From the NCBI GenBank assembly GCA_964616755.1, contig CAZTSI010000015.1, positions 1 to 64,000 of the forward strand: a DNA stretch of 64,000 nucleotides. Reading direction: 5' to 3'. Each line of letters opens with the position of its first letter. Position 1 is the stretch's first letter. The notes under the pieces were generated by a model. The model was not told the origin of the DNA. It was given only the letters and a program-made list of their open reading frames with translations, and searched no databases. The position numbers and the translations under genes were made by a program. Origin of the DNA: CAYNFR01 sp964616755. Lineage in GTDB: Bacteria > Bacteroidota > Bacteroidia > Chitinophagales > Saprospiraceae. Of this stretch, positions 1 to 9,104 are shown piece by piece.

Positions 1-664
1 CCCCCGCCCCTGTAACGCAAATAGAGGAGATACAAGCCTTTGCGCCGTCTTCGGCATCAAGATCATCGTATACATTGGGTAATGCTCCTGTAGTGCTATT
101 TGCGCTCAACCATTGAGTAATCTCAACAAAAGCTGTGGCATAGCTATCCGTTCGACCCATTCTGCCCCAAACAGCATTCATGCAGACGTTTGGATTGTTT
201 ATGAGTTCATCTGTCGCATCAAAGCACAACTTAATTGTACTCACCCAATCCCCATTAGCTGGAAGATTTATTCCACCAGAATTTTGGTTCATCAAGATTG
301 TAGAGAAGTTTAAAAAACCTAAGTTTGAATCGAATGGTAAAGAATTACCAAAACCTGAAGCATCTAATGGGCCAATATCAGAAGTGACATCAATACTCGA
401 ATATACGTTTGCTGGCAATAGGAGTCTCTGAGTTCCTATTCTGTGCCTTGCAATAGAGGCATCATAAAAAATTCGATAATTTTGATCTGCCAGATTCCAA
501 CCTTGACCATCTGCAGAGCGCACTTGAATGTCGTAGCAAATTATTTTTGACTCACATTCTACCTCTGCGATATTGAAGCGTATGTCATACTGCTGAATAG
601 CGTGAAGACTGCTATATGATAATAGCAATAGAAGAGCAACTAGTGCGGTGTACGTTTTCATCAT
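1..664 (-). CDS. Secreted surface protein, 5' part only (runs off left edge)
   Basis: The frame is open on the minus strand from an ATG at 664 (a second ATG follows at once) to base 1, giving about 221 residues without a stop. The start encodes a clear signal peptide (Lys-Thr, then a Leu-rich stretch ending near Ser-Leu-His-Ala). The mature part has a CYDIQVRSADG segment and a later KLCFDATDE segment, which recall a beta-sandwich N-terminal domain I associate with large secreted Bacteroidota proteins; I cannot name it. The C-terminus, where a type IX sorting signal would sit, lies outside the window. Spacing to the next minus-strand gene is 188 bases, AT-rich, and shows no obvious site. Secretion is well supported; function is unknown. 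Confidence 0.75.
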   Translation of the reverse strand, partial: MMKTYTALVALLLLLSYSSLHAIQQYDIRFNIAEVECESKIICYDIQVRSADGQGWNLADQNYRIFYDASIARHRIGTQRLLLPANVYSSIDVTSDIGPLDASGFGNSLPFDSNLGFLNFSTILMNQNSGGINLPANGDWVSTIKLCFDATDELINNPNVCMNAVWGRMGRTDSYATAFVEITQWLSANSTTGALPNVYDDLDAEDGAKACISSICVTGAG

Positions 665-852
665 CCTTAAACATTTATAGACCTACCAATTAGAATGATA
701 GCTCTTTGGCGAGCTAAGGTATTACATTATCAGATTAATTTATATGTTTTATGTTAAAATTTAACAATTTACATATTATTTATATCCATAATATAACAAA
801 TAGACCCTTTTCATACCTATGTAAGTGCCCAATTCATAGTGCTAAGAAATTT

Positions 853-2217
853 TTAAAGCCGAAAACGCAGCCCAGCCTCCAACCGCATAGATTGTAAGTG
901 ACCAACAATTTCATTGACGTTAGAGCTTGTTGATGATTGATACGTTGGCTGCACATACCATTGAAGGTCATCTTTGATACTCGCTTGCAGACCAATGCCA
1001 AATGCGTAATTGATATAAGTGTTATGAAACCATCCACCTTCTTGCATAAATCCCCTTGGTAATGTCTTAAAGTTGAGGTTAGTTTTTGCCAATGAGGTTG
1101 CGCTTCGAGTATTGGATAGCACTTCACGACTTATATCGTAGTCAATACTAAGGATCGTATTAAATCCTACGCCTGCAATGGCGTAGGGCTCCCATGACGA
1201 ATTGGTGTTTATTATACCCTTAAAATGTAAAGGCACGGAAATCTGTCGTATATTGATGTTGTTCAAACTAGACCTTATGTAGCTGTTCTTCCCTGCTAAA
1301 TCGACATTATTAACATCAATGGGCTCAAAGTCCTTTTCTCCATATATGATGCCTGAGACGATCTCCAATTGTTTAATCCTCTGACTAAACAATATACCGG
1401 TTGATTGCCCTACTGTACTATGATTCTCCACTATTCCACCAAAATTTGGGCTAAGCGACGAGCTGATGGTATTAATATCATGCGATATAGGTATACTTAT
1501 CCATTGATTTCGTGAAGATTTTTTACCCAGTATTTGTACCACATCATCAGTTATCACTTCTGGTTTGGTCGCCTTGTTTGTGTTTAAAGGCTTAATTGGT
1601 AAACTTTCCACCGTCGGCATCTCTTTACGAGCAATGACCCCTTGAGCTATTGTTGGTAGCTTACGATTGCCAAACGAGTGAGAGCTTAGCGGTAAATCGA
1701 ATTTAAGTTTGTCGAGGACTGGTGTCAATAAAGTTGCTTCACTTAGTGAATACGAAGAGGTTTGAACATCTATGACTTCTTGGACAGAGACAATCCTATC
1801 ATCTTGAAGTAGAAGATCAATTTCGCGCTGTGCAGAGATAGATTGAACAGATGCCTCGAGCATAAAGGCTACATCCACCTTATCTCCAAACCCTCTTTTC
1901 AATTCATTGTAATGATAAATAGTACTAATCAAAATCAAAACGATGGCAGCTTCTACTAGCTTTAAAAAGATCATTTTCTTTCTTTGACTTTCCTTTTCTG
2001 TCAACATTTGATCCAAAGCATCCCAATCTCCGCTAGCATGAGACGGTTCGAATGAACTTAGTCGTCCACGAATAATGTTGTCAAAATCCTCGTCATGAAG
2101 TTTATCTGCCTCTTGATCGAGCTTTTTGGACAATATATCCCAAGAAGATGAAGGGGTGTCCTCTTCTATCGAAGTTAATTTCTCCCTTATGTACTTGTCA
2201 AAATTATTTTGATCCAT
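853..2217 (-). CDS. Trans-envelope anti-sigma / outer-membrane beta-barrel fusion protein
   Basis: 454 residues. Residues 1-80 are hydrophilic and hold two tandem copies of a ~32-residue motif (6-37 and 45-76; pattern F-D-x-x-I-R-x-x-L-x-S-x-E ... S-x-x-W-D-x-L). One hydrophobic helix follows at about 82-101. A long linker leads to a C-terminal region (~280-454) of alternating beta-strand character (for example PYAIAGVGFNTIL and YINYAFGIGLQA), ending in RLEAGLRFRL like a PorT-type outer-membrane barrel. The gene overlaps the end of the upstream ECF sigma gene by 14 bases, the usual arrangement for a sigma/anti-sigma pair. I infer that the cytoplasmic part holds the sigma factor and the barrel part acts in the outer membrane. 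The barrel call is by sequence pattern only. Confidence 0.75.
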   Translation of the reverse strand: MDQNNFDKYIREKLTSIEEDTPSSSWDILSKKLDQEADKLHDEDFDNIIRGRLSSFEPSHASGDWDALDQMLTEKESQRKKMIFLKLVEAAIVLILISTIYHYNELKRGFGDKVDVAFMLEASVQSISAQREIDLLLQDDRIVSVQEVIDVQTSSYSLSEATLLTPVLDKLKFDLPLSSHSFGNRKLPTIAQGVIARKEMPTVESLPIKPLNTNKATKPEVITDDVVQILGKKSSRNQWISIPISHDINTISSSLSPNFGGIVENHSTVGQSTGILFSQRIKQLEIVSGIIYGEKDFEPIDVNNVDLAGKNSYIRSSLNNINIRQISVPLHFKGIINTNSSWEPYAIAGVGFNTILSIDYDISREVLSNTRSATSLAKTNLNFKTLPRGFMQEGGWFHNTYINYAFGIGLQASIKDDLQWYVQPTYQSSTSSNVNEIVGHLQSMRLEAGLRFRL

Positions 2218-2767
2218 ATTTCACGCCCTTCATCGCCAACAATGATCGTAATTTGGCTCTTGCTTTTACCAAATTCGATCTTGAAGTACTTTCTGATATG
2301 CCTAGAATATCTGCAATTTCTTTGTGCGGATAGCCTTCTATGACATATAAATTAAAAATGGAGCGGTATGTATGAGAGAGTTCATTTATACTTTCCAAAA
2401 TTTCCTTGATGGATAATTGGCTTAGGATGTCAGAATTTAAATCCTGAGCCTCCATGACGGAGTCTAAATCCTCCGTTCTTCTTCGCACTCTTTTTCGATA
2501 ATAATCTATGGCAGTGTTCACCATAATTCGCTTCATCCATGCATTCAAAGATGTTCCTACTTGATATTTATTGATATGAGTAAAAATCTTTATAAAACCC
2601 TCATGCAAAATATCAAGTGCATCTTCACGATCATTAGAATAGCGTACGCATACCGACATCATTGACGAATAGTAATCCTTATATAATAATTCTTGTGCCC
2701 AACGTTCGCTGTGCATGCACGCGCTCAAATAATCGCGATCATCATTTAAGTCAATTACCACACTCAT
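2204..2767 (-). CDS. ECF-type RNA polymerase sigma-70 factor
   Basis: 187 residues, the usual size for an extracytoplasmic-function sigma factor. Region 2 is visible in the DALDILHEGFIKIF and AWMKRIMVNTAIDYYRK segments (core binding and -10 recognition). Region 4 is the HKEIADILGISESTSRSNL helix-turn-helix for -35 recognition. It has no long extra domain. It is the first gene of a two-gene unit with the anti-sigma/barrel protein, whose start overlaps its last 14 bases, implying translational coupling. It probably turns on an envelope or surface-protein response, but the target genes cannot be read from this window. Confidence 0.93.
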   Translation of the reverse strand: MSVVIDLNDDRDYLSACMHSERWAQELLYKDYYSSMMSVCVRYSNDREDALDILHEGFIKIFTHINKYQVGTSLNAWMKRIMVNTAIDYYRKRVRRRTEDLDSVMEAQDLNSDILSQLSIKEILESINELSHTYRSIFNLYVIEGYPHKEIADILGISESTSRSNLVKARAKLRSLLAMKGVKYGSK

Positions 2768-2859
2768 GTGCTAAATGTACAAATTACTCTTTGATAACAA
2801 CCACTCTGTTGTATTTTTTTTAACGTCTTGGGCCTGACATTTGCTGCTTATAACGGAAA

Positions 2860-3459
2860 TTATCCTTTAAGGCTAGGTTTTGACTCGATTATGAGCGTCC
2901 AGCCTACCGCTTTTAGGCTTAATTCGAGTATTTCTATAAGCTCCTTCTTTTGTTCGGCGGCCTTAATCAATAAGTCACCGCTCTCAGCATGGGTTCGTAT
3001 TTGCTCTTTGGCACGGCGCCCCATTTCGGTAATATCTCGATTGCTGATCATATTAAACCATCCGTTTTCGAAGCTATAGTAATCTAGGTCAGTTTCAATA
3101 CTGATAATCTGAGGTGCAGAGGGGTTGATAATATGTACTTGCTTATGGAGGCTATCAATGGTCATCTGAAAGCTCTCAAGATCATATCCCGCCAATACTT
3201 TTGCTTGTACTTTTATCAGGGCCTTTTTGCGCAGCGGCCATATATCGGCGAATGCATAGGACTTATAATCGTATATTTCAGAGTAATTAGCTTCTAGCGT
3301 GACCATTTTCATCACTTTCTCTACACGATCACGGATGACATGCGCTTCTACGGTGGTTGTATCATTCCGATTTTTGAAGACAGATATAATCTGATTCAGA
3401 CCCACAATAGCTAGCAGACATAAAATGGCGAGCCCCAAATATTTTATCTTATTCTTCAT
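2860..3459 (-). CDS. DUF4230-like membrane-anchored protein
   Basis: 199 residues. One N-terminal hydrophobic helix (residues ~7-27) with a short basic start suggests an inner-membrane anchor with the rest in the periplasm. The body has the sequence style I associate with DUF4230: a Val-Glu-Lys-Val-x-x-Leu region near 45-60, a YDYKSYAFAD stretch, and a helical C-terminal half rich in Arg/Glu. No catalytic motif is visible and the molecular role of the family is not known to me. It is separated from the sigma operon by 92 bases and lies divergently next to ruvC, so it is probably its own transcription unit. Confidence 0.65.
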   Translation of the reverse strand: MKNKIKYLGLAILCLLAIVGLNQIISVFKNRNDTTTVEAHVIRDRVEKVMKMVTLEANYSEIYDYKSYAFADIWPLRKKALIKVQAKVLAGYDLESFQMTIDSLHKQVHIINPSAPQIISIETDLDYYSFENGWFNMISNRDITEMGRRAKEQIRTHAESGDLLIKAAEQKKELIEILELSLKAVGWTLIIESKPSLKG

Positions 3460-3546
3460 TTTGGAAAGATAGTCAAGTCTTAATTATATAATAACTCTAG
3501 AACTTGCGTTCTTCATACATCGGTAGCCAATTCTTATTGTCGAGTC

Positions 3547-4122
3547 ATGATTAGCGCAGAAAAGAACAGCTTTAAAATTTTAGGGGTAGATCCTGGTACT
3601 AATATTACGGGTTATGGCCTGATTCAGATAGAAGGTAAAGCTTGTAGAATTATTGATATCGGTTATTTTGATCTAAGGCAACAAGAAGATCAACAATCGA
3701 AGCTCAAAGAAATTTTTCTACAACTACAAGAAGTGATAGAAACTTATTTACCTAGCCACATGGCCATCGAGGCGCCCTTCTTTGGAAAGAATGTTCAATC
3801 AATGCTTAAGTTGGGTCGTGCACAAGGTGTTGCCATGGCTGCCGCCATGACCATGGGTATTCAGATTACCGAATACTCACCAAAAAAAATTAAGCAAGCC
3901 ATAACGGGAAATGGCAATGCGTCAAAAGAGCAAGTTTGTGCGATGCTGAAGCAACGCATGGGCTTAGTATTAGAAGATAAATATTTAGATGCCTCTGATG
4001 CCTTGGCCGTTGCAGTTTGTCATTGGCAGCAAATGAATGATCCGTCCACTTCGAATACTTCAAAAAAATACAATGGATGGGCTAATTATATCAAAGAAAA
4101 CACTTCTCGAGTCTCTAAATAA
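3547..4122 (+). CDS. ruvC: Crossover junction endodeoxyribonuclease RuvC
   Basis: 191 residues. RuvC is the Holliday-junction resolvase that, with RuvAB, cleaves recombination intermediates. The RNase H-like fold is recognisable from the GVDPGTNITGYG strand and the four acidic metal ligands are in place: Asp15, Glu75 (in AIEAPFFGKN), Asp148 and Asp151 (in LDASDALAVAVCHW). The ATG at 3547 leaves a short N-terminal extension before strand 1; no better start is apparent. The gene ends convergently with the HIT gene, overlapping it by 8 bases. ruvA and ruvB are not in the window. A C-terminal Ser/Lys-rich tail of about 20 residues looks unstructured. Confidence 0.96.
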   Translation: MISAEKNSFKILGVDPGTNITGYGLIQIEGKACRIIDIGYFDLRQQEDQQSKLKEIFLQLQEVIETYLPSHMAIEAPFFGKNVQSMLKLGRAQGVAMAAAMTMGIQITEYSPKKIKQAITGNGNASKEQVCAMLKQRMGLVLEDKYLDASDALAVAVCHWQQMNDPSTSNTSKKYNGWANYIKENTSRVSK

Positions 4123-4510
4123 GATTGCCTTGGATAATCTTAGCCATCTTGGCTAGCTCATCACTTTTTAAATGAAGTTTGGCACGTGTTAGATCCATAT
4201 CGCTCAATGAGCTGATAGGCATCAGATGAACGTGAGCATGAGGAACTTCTAACCCTACTACTGACATGCCTACTCTATCGCAATCAAAACTCTTCTTAAT
4301 ACTAGCGGCCACTTTTTTTGTAAATAACATTAATGCAACATACGAGTCATCATCAAGTTCGAATAATCGATCCACTTCTATTTTAGGCACCACAAGAACA
4401 TGACCTTTGGTAACAGGTGAGATATCCATGAAGGCAATATGTCCATCATCTTCCGCAACCTTATGACAAGGAATCTGCCCCAAAATGATTTGACTAAAAA
4501 TACTTGGCAT
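4115..4510 (-). CDS. HIT family nucleotide-binding hydrolase
   Basis: 131 residues, typical for an HINT/HIT-type protein. The histidine triad His91-x-His93-x-His95 is present in VPHAHVHLMP; the middle histidine would be the nucleophile on nucleoside phosphoramidates or dinucleoside polyphosphates. The N-terminal half carries the FSQIILGQIPCHKV start and the KGHVLVVPK strand of the family. It lies 7 bases downstream of greA on the same strand, so the two are almost certainly co-transcribed, an arrangement I know from Bacteroidota. Its end overlaps ruvC by 8 bases. Substrate specificity cannot be read from sequence. Confidence 0.93.
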   Translation of the reverse strand: MPSIFSQIILGQIPCHKVAEDDGHIAFMDISPVTKGHVLVVPKIEVDRLFELDDDSYVALMLFTKKVAASIKKSFDCDRVGMSVVGLEVPHAHVHLMPISSLSDMDLTRAKLHLKSDELAKMAKIIQGNLI

Positions 4511-4517
4511 CTTAAGA

Positions 4518-4994
4518 TTAGCTCAAGGAAATACGAATTACCTCAAATTTCATTTCTCCAGCAGGAGTTTGCACCGTAGCTACATCCCCTACCTTCTTGC
4601 CAATCAATCCTTGACCAATTGGTGAGTCGACAGATATCTTTTTCTCTTTGACATTCGCCTCACTTTCAGACACAATGGTATATTCCATGTCTTTGTTCAT
4701 TTTGAGGTTTTTAATAAGTACTTTGGTCAATATGGATACTTGAGAAGTATCGACTTTAGCAGGATCAATAACTTGTGCATTCGCAATTACTTTATCTAAT
4801 TCATTGATTTTCATTTCGAGCATCCCCTGCGCATCTTTCGCGGCATCGTATTCGGCATTTTCTGACAGGTCACCCTTCTCTCTTGCTTCGGCTATTGCGC
4901 GTGCTGCCTCTTTGCGACCTTCGGTCTTAAGATTGTCCAATTCAGCCTTTATTCTAGAGTATCCAGATGGTGTTAGGTAGACTATTTTACTCAT
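4518..4994 (-). CDS. greA: Transcription elongation factor GreA
   Basis: 158 residues, full length for the family. GreA reaches into the RNA polymerase secondary channel and stimulates transcript cleavage to rescue backtracked complexes. The N-terminal coiled coil carries the tip sequence AREKGDLSENAEYDAAK, in which the acidic pair after Gly-Asp-Leu-Ser-Glu-Asn is characteristic. The C-terminal FKBP-like domain ends with SPIGQGLIGKKVGDVA and a final strand. It heads a two-gene unit with the HIT gene. A TAATTTTG box upstream (5067-5074) is a plausible Bacteroidota -7 element, giving a leader of about 65 bases. Confidence 0.96.
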   Translation of the reverse strand: MSKIVYLTPSGYSRIKAELDNLKTEGRKEAARAIAEAREKGDLSENAEYDAAKDAQGMLEMKINELDKVIANAQVIDPAKVDTSQVSILTKVLIKNLKMNKDMEYTIVSESEANVKEKKISVDSPIGQGLIGKKVGDVATVQTPAGEMKFEVIRISLS

Positions 4995-5066
4995 AAGTAT
5001 AGATAATAAGGTACAACAATTAAAAAAGACGTCTTCTGCATTAAGCTTTCAAGAACGCCTCTGCGG

Positions 5067-5074
5067 CAAAATTA
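5067..5074 (-). promoter_or_regulatory. Putative -7 promoter box of greA-HIT operon
   Basis: The minus strand reads TAATTTTG, an exact match to the Bacteroidota -7 consensus TAnnTTTG. No convincing -33 TTG lies at the usual distance. It sits about 70 bases before the greA ATG with nothing else in between. Inference from consensus only. Confidence 0.4.
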
Positions 5075-5107
5075 GTTTATTCCGACCTAAAAAACTCCCC
5101 TATCGCT

Positions 5108-6049
5108 TCATTTCAATAGTTGGTGGTAGGTCATAATTTTTTCTAACAATACTTTTGCGATACTAATTAACGACTGTTCTGTCCAGCCTGCAATATGAGG
5201 GGTAATGATGACTTTAGGGTGATCAATTAATGACTTGTAAAGCTTTTTTTCTGCTCTAGACCAAGTTTCTGGCTTTTCATTCTCGATCACATCAAGAGCT
5301 GCGGACGATATCTGCTCTGATCGAAGTGCCGCTAATAGATCCGTAGAACTAAGGATTAAACCACGCGAAGTATTGATAATCATCACACCCCGCTTACAAG
5401 CTACAAACATAGATTTATTAGCAAAATTTATTGTTTCGTCCGTAAGCGGCAGATGAATCGAAATTACATCACTTGTTGATAACAAGGCGGAAAGGCTTGT
5501 AAGCTGCACAAAGGATAGCTCTTCTGGTACTTGATCAAGATATTTATCGTAGGCGACCACATGCACGTTGAGACCCGTTAATTTTGATGCAAACGCCTTT
5601 CCTGTGTGCCCCAGTCCAATGATACCTATACGCTTACCCATTAATTCGATTCCTCTGTTGGCTTCACGATTCCATGCATATTTTTTCAATTCGGCATTTG
5701 CGCGAGCTATATTATTCGTAAGGCATAGTAGCATGCCCAAGCAGTGTTCCCCTACCGCATTAGCATTCCCCTCTGGCGAGTTGATGATCCTAATATTAAG
5801 CTTTTTAGCGTGCTCAAGGTCGAAAATATCAAGGCCTGATCCCAATCTTCCTATCCACAACAGGTGACATGCCTTTTGAAGAAACGGCTTGTCACAAATT
5901 ATCTTACTGTTAACAATCAACCCTTGATAATTGCCCACTACATTCTTCACATTTTCGTAAGACATGTCGGGAAAGTAATCTACAGTAGCTATTTGCCCTA
6001 ACCCGTCAATTAATAAATCATGAACCCTATCTGTAATTAAAATGCGCAT
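5108..6049 (-). CDS. D-2-hydroxyacid dehydrogenase (phosphoglycerate dehydrogenase-like)
   Basis: 313 residues. An NAD-dependent 2-hydroxyacid dehydrogenase with the two-domain formate/glycerate dehydrogenase fold. The Rossmann motif GxGxxG is at 145-150 (GLGHTG). The catalytic set is Arg229 (in INTSRG), a Glu near 258 and His285 (in TPHIAGWT). The length matches the short SerA form that lacks the C-terminal ACT domain. Serine biosynthesis is the likeliest role, but glyoxylate/hydroxypyruvate reductase cannot be excluded, and no serC or serB is nearby. It is transcribed away from carB, with a 197-base divergent spacer. Confidence 0.85.
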   Translation of the reverse strand: MRILITDRVHDLLIDGLGQIATVDYFPDMSYENVKNVVGNYQGLIVNSKIICDKPFLQKACHLLWIGRLGSGLDIFDLEHAKKLNIRIINSPEGNANAVGEHCLGMLLCLTNNIARANAELKKYAWNREANRGIELMGKRIGIIGLGHTGKAFASKLTGLNVHVVAYDKYLDQVPEELSFVQLTSLSALLSTSDVISIHLPLTDETINFANKSMFVACKRGVMIINTSRGLILSSTDLLAALRSEQISSAALDVIENEKPETWSRAEKKLYKSLIDHPKVIITPHIAGWTEQSLISIAKVLLEKIMTYHQLLK

Positions 6050-6222
6050 ATGTCCCTATTGCCAAATTATTATTCCACGGATCAAATCACCTACAAAAGA
6101 TATAGTCACATATCATTTATATCCAAAATAATTTGTTGGCTATTGATACAATCTAGCCTTATTTTTTTTATAACTTCTAGATAATTAATTCTTTACAAAT
6201 GTAGGGTTTTGTCATAGATATT

Positions 6223-6230
6223 TATATTTG
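6223..6230 (+). promoter_or_regulatory. carB: Putative -7 promoter box of carB
   Basis: TATATTTG matches the TAnnTTTG consensus exactly and lies 16 bases before the carB ATG, so the mRNA would start only about 10 bases before the start codon. No good -33 TTG is visible at 17-23 bases. Inference from consensus. Confidence 0.45.
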
Positions 6231-6246
6231 CGAAACTTTCAAAACC

Positions 6247-9084
6247 ATGCCAAAGGACACTTCCATCAAATCAGTACTGATTATTGGCAGCGGGCCGATA
6301 ATCATCGGACAAGCTTGTGAATTCGATTATGCTGGATCTCAAGCATCAAGATCTCTTCGGGAAGAAGGTATTGAGGTAACGCTGATCAACTCCAATCCAG
6401 CTACCATTATGACGGATCCCGTAACCGCCGATCACATTTATCTTTTGCCCCTAACGGTCGAAAACATCGAACACATTTTAAGAGAACGTCATATTGATGC
6501 TGTTCTTCCAACTATGGGAGGACAGACAGCTTTGAATCTTGCTATCGAAGCCGGGAAACAAGGAATTTGGGAAAAATATAATGTCCGCTTAATTGGTGTG
6601 GACTTAGATGCTATCGAACTTACAGAAAATCGCGAAGCTTTCAAACAACATGTCCAAAAATTGGGAATGTCCGTCGCCCCCTCATTTATAGCGAATTCAT
6701 TTTTAGAGGGGAAAGAAGCTGGGCAAAAGATTGGCTTCCCGCTTGTCATCCGCCCATCTTACACTTTGGGAGGTACAGGGGCTGGATTCGTCTATAAATC
6801 AGAAGAATTTGATGAAGCTTTGAAGAGAGGTTTGGACGCCTCACCTACGCATGAAGTCTTGGTAGAGAAAGCCGTATTTGGCTGGAAAGAGTTTGAACTT
6901 GAATTATTGAGAGATAGATTGGATAATGTTGTTATTATTTGTACGGTAGAAAACATGGATCCGATGGGTATTCATACAGGGGATAGTATTACCGTAGCCC
7001 CTGCTATGACCTTGTCAGATACAGAATATCAGCGTATGCGAAATGATGCAATCACAATGATGCGCTCGCTAGGTAATTTTGCCGGAGGTTGCAATGTTCA
7101 ATTTGCCATAAATCCCGAGACAGAAGAAATTATACCAATAGAAATAAACCCAAGAGTATCGCGCTCCTCTGCCCTTGCCAGCAAAGCGACAGGGTATCCT
7201 ATCGCTAAGATCGCGGCAAAACTCGCCATTGGCTATTCATTGGATGAATTAAAAAATCAAATTACTAAAACAACATCGGCCTATTTTGAGCCGTCTCTGG
7301 ACTACGTAATCGTCAAAATGCCGCGATGGAATTTTGAAAAATTTCAAGGCTCATCGGATACTCTAGGCCTTCAGATGAAATCGGTGGGAGAGGTCATGGG
7401 CATCGGAAGATCATTCAAAGAGGCGCTTCAAAAAGCATGTCAATCGCTCGAAAATAATCGACATGGACTAGGAGCTGATATGAAAGAATGGTTACGGACA
7501 GAAGACATACTTCTTAGGCTTGAAAAGGTTAGCGATGATCGTGTATTCAGATTAAAAGATGCCTTGAGACTAGGTGTACCAACGAAAACGGTGCAAAAGT
7601 TAACTCAAATGGATCCATGGTTTATTAAGCAAATCAAGGATCTCGTAGATATGGAGAATGCTCTTTCGCGATACAATGTACCCGAAGATATTCCGACTGA
7701 TTTCTTTCGAAAACTTAAAGAAGCGGGTTATTCCGATGCACAGATTGCATGGCTTATGAGAGTAGAGGCCGAGCAGGTAACAAAACAACGCTACAAACTT
7801 GGTATCAAGAGGGTGTTCAAGACAGTAGACACATGCGCGGCAGAATTTGAAGCCGGCACTCCTTATTTCTATTCTACATTCGATGAAGAAAACGAAAGCA
7901 TTAGCACCGATAATCCCAAAAAAGTTATAGTCATCGGCTCAGGACCGAACAGAATCGGTCAGGGTATAGAATTTGATTACTGCTGTGTGCACGGCCTTTT
8001 AGCCCTCAAGGAAGAAGGGTATGAATCCATTATGATCAATTGTAATCCCGAGACAGTGTCAACGGATTTTGATATCGCAGACAAACTATATTTCGAGCCC
8101 GTATATTGGGAACACATTCGTGAGATCGTCGAACATGAAAAGCCAGAAGGGATCATTATACAACTAGGAGGACAAACGGCTCTAAAACTTGCAGAAACTT
8201 TTTATAAGAATGGTATTAAGATCATCGGCACTGATTTTCCTGATATGGATCTAGCCGAAGATAGAGGTGCATTCTCTGACTTGTTAAAAGAATTAAGCAT
8301 CCCTTATCCAGAATATGGAGTAGCAGATACGGCAGAAGAAGCATTGAATATAGCTAAGCGTATCAAATATCCTGTTCTTGTCAGACCTTCCTATGTCCTC
8401 GGTGGTCAGCGAATGAAAATTGTGATCAATGACGAAGAGCTGGAGCATCAAGTCTTAAGTATTTTCAAGCATATGCCAGAAAATAAAGTCTTAGTTGATC
8501 ACTTTTTAGAGCGCGCAAAAGAGGCCGAAATAGATGCTATCTGCGATGATGATGAGGTGATGATCATGGGTATCATGGAACATATAGAACCCGCAGGCAT
8601 ACACTCTGGTGATAGTTCTGCGGTTTTGCCACCTTACAGTCTATCGCAAAATGTCATCGACACGATGGTAGAATACACGAAAAAGTTAGCCTTTGCTCTG
8701 AAAATTAAAGGCTTGATTAATATACAATTCGCTATTCGACCTGAGAGAAACGGAATCGAAGAAAAGGTCTTCGTCATAGAGGCGAATCCAAGAGCTTCGC
8801 GCACCACTCCTTTTATAGGCAAAGCATACAAGGTACCTTACTTAAATATCGCTACGAAAGTTATGTTAGGCACCAAAAAACTAAAAGACTTCAAGATAGA
8901 AAACCAGCTGGAAGGATACGCTATAAAAGTGCCTGTTTTCTCTTTTGATAAGTTTCCGAATGTTGATAAGCGCCTAGGGCCGGAAATGAAGAGTACCGGA
9001 GAGATTATTCGATTTATTAAGGATACGAAAGATCCGTATTTTAGAGAAATGGATCGCAACAGATCTATGTTCTTGTACAACTAA
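6247..9084 (+). CDS. carB: Carbamoyl-phosphate synthase large subunit (no MGS domain)
   Basis: 945 residues. It makes carbamoyl phosphate from bicarbonate, ammonia (from CarA) and two ATP, feeding pyrimidine and arginine synthesis. Two homologous ATP-grasp halves are visible: the first begins VLIIGSGPIIIGQACEFDYAG and the second VIVIGSGPNRIGQGIEFDYC near residue 560. Each carries the GGQTALNLA/GGQTALKLA loop and the ATP-binding RPSYTLGGTGAGF / RPSYVLGGQRM segment. The protein stops about 120 residues earlier than E. coli CarB: the C-terminal methylglyoxal-synthase-like allosteric domain (ornithine/UMP/IMP binding) is absent, which as I recall is common in Bacteroidota. carA is not in the window. 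Confidence 0.97.
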   Translation: MPKDTSIKSVLIIGSGPIIIGQACEFDYAGSQASRSLREEGIEVTLINSNPATIMTDPVTADHIYLLPLTVENIEHILRERHIDAVLPTMGGQTALNLAIEAGKQGIWEKYNVRLIGVDLDAIELTENREAFKQHVQKLGMSVAPSFIANSFLEGKEAGQKIGFPLVIRPSYTLGGTGAGFVYKSEEFDEALKRGLDASPTHEVLVEKAVFGWKEFELELLRDRLDNVVIICTVENMDPMGIHTGDSITVAPAMTLSDTEYQRMRNDAITMMRSLGNFAGGCNVQFAINPETEEIIPIEINPRVSRSSALASKATGYPIAKIAAKLAIGYSLDELKNQITKTTSAYFEPSLDYVIVKMPRWNFEKFQGSSDTLGLQMKSVGEVMGIGRSFKEALQKACQSLENNRHGLGADMKEWLRTEDILLRLEKVSDDRVFRLKDALRLGVPTKTVQKLTQMDPWFIKQIKDLVDMENALSRYNVPEDIPTDFFRKLKEAGYSDAQIAWLMRVEAEQVTKQRYKLGIKRVFKTVDTCAAEFEAGTPYFYSTFDEENESISTDNPKKVIVIGSGPNRIGQGIEFDYCCVHGLLALKEEGYESIMINCNPETVSTDFDIADKLYFEPVYWEHIREIVEHEKPEGIIIQLGGQTALKLAETFYKNGIKIIGTDFPDMDLAEDRGAFSDLLKELSIPYPEYGVADTAEEALNIAKRIKYPVLVRPSYVLGGQRMKIVINDEELEHQVLSIFKHMPENKVLVDHFLERAKEAEIDAICDDDEVMIMGIMEHIEPAGIHSGDSSAVLPPYSLSQNVIDTMVEYTKKLAFALKIKGLINIQFAIRPERNGIEEKVFVIEANPRASRTTPFIGKAYKVPYLNIATKVMLGTKKLKDFKIENQLEGYAIKVPVFSFDKFPNVDKRLGPEMKSTGEIIRFIKDTKDPYFREMDRNRSMFLYN

Positions 9085-9104
9085 AACAGGTGGAATAAAA
9101 TAGA

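Noticed and set aside
2828..3079. Plus-strand frame opposite the DUF4230 gene
   Set aside because: It is a shadow of the better-supported minus-strand gene. The same holds for the other frames opposite recognised genes.
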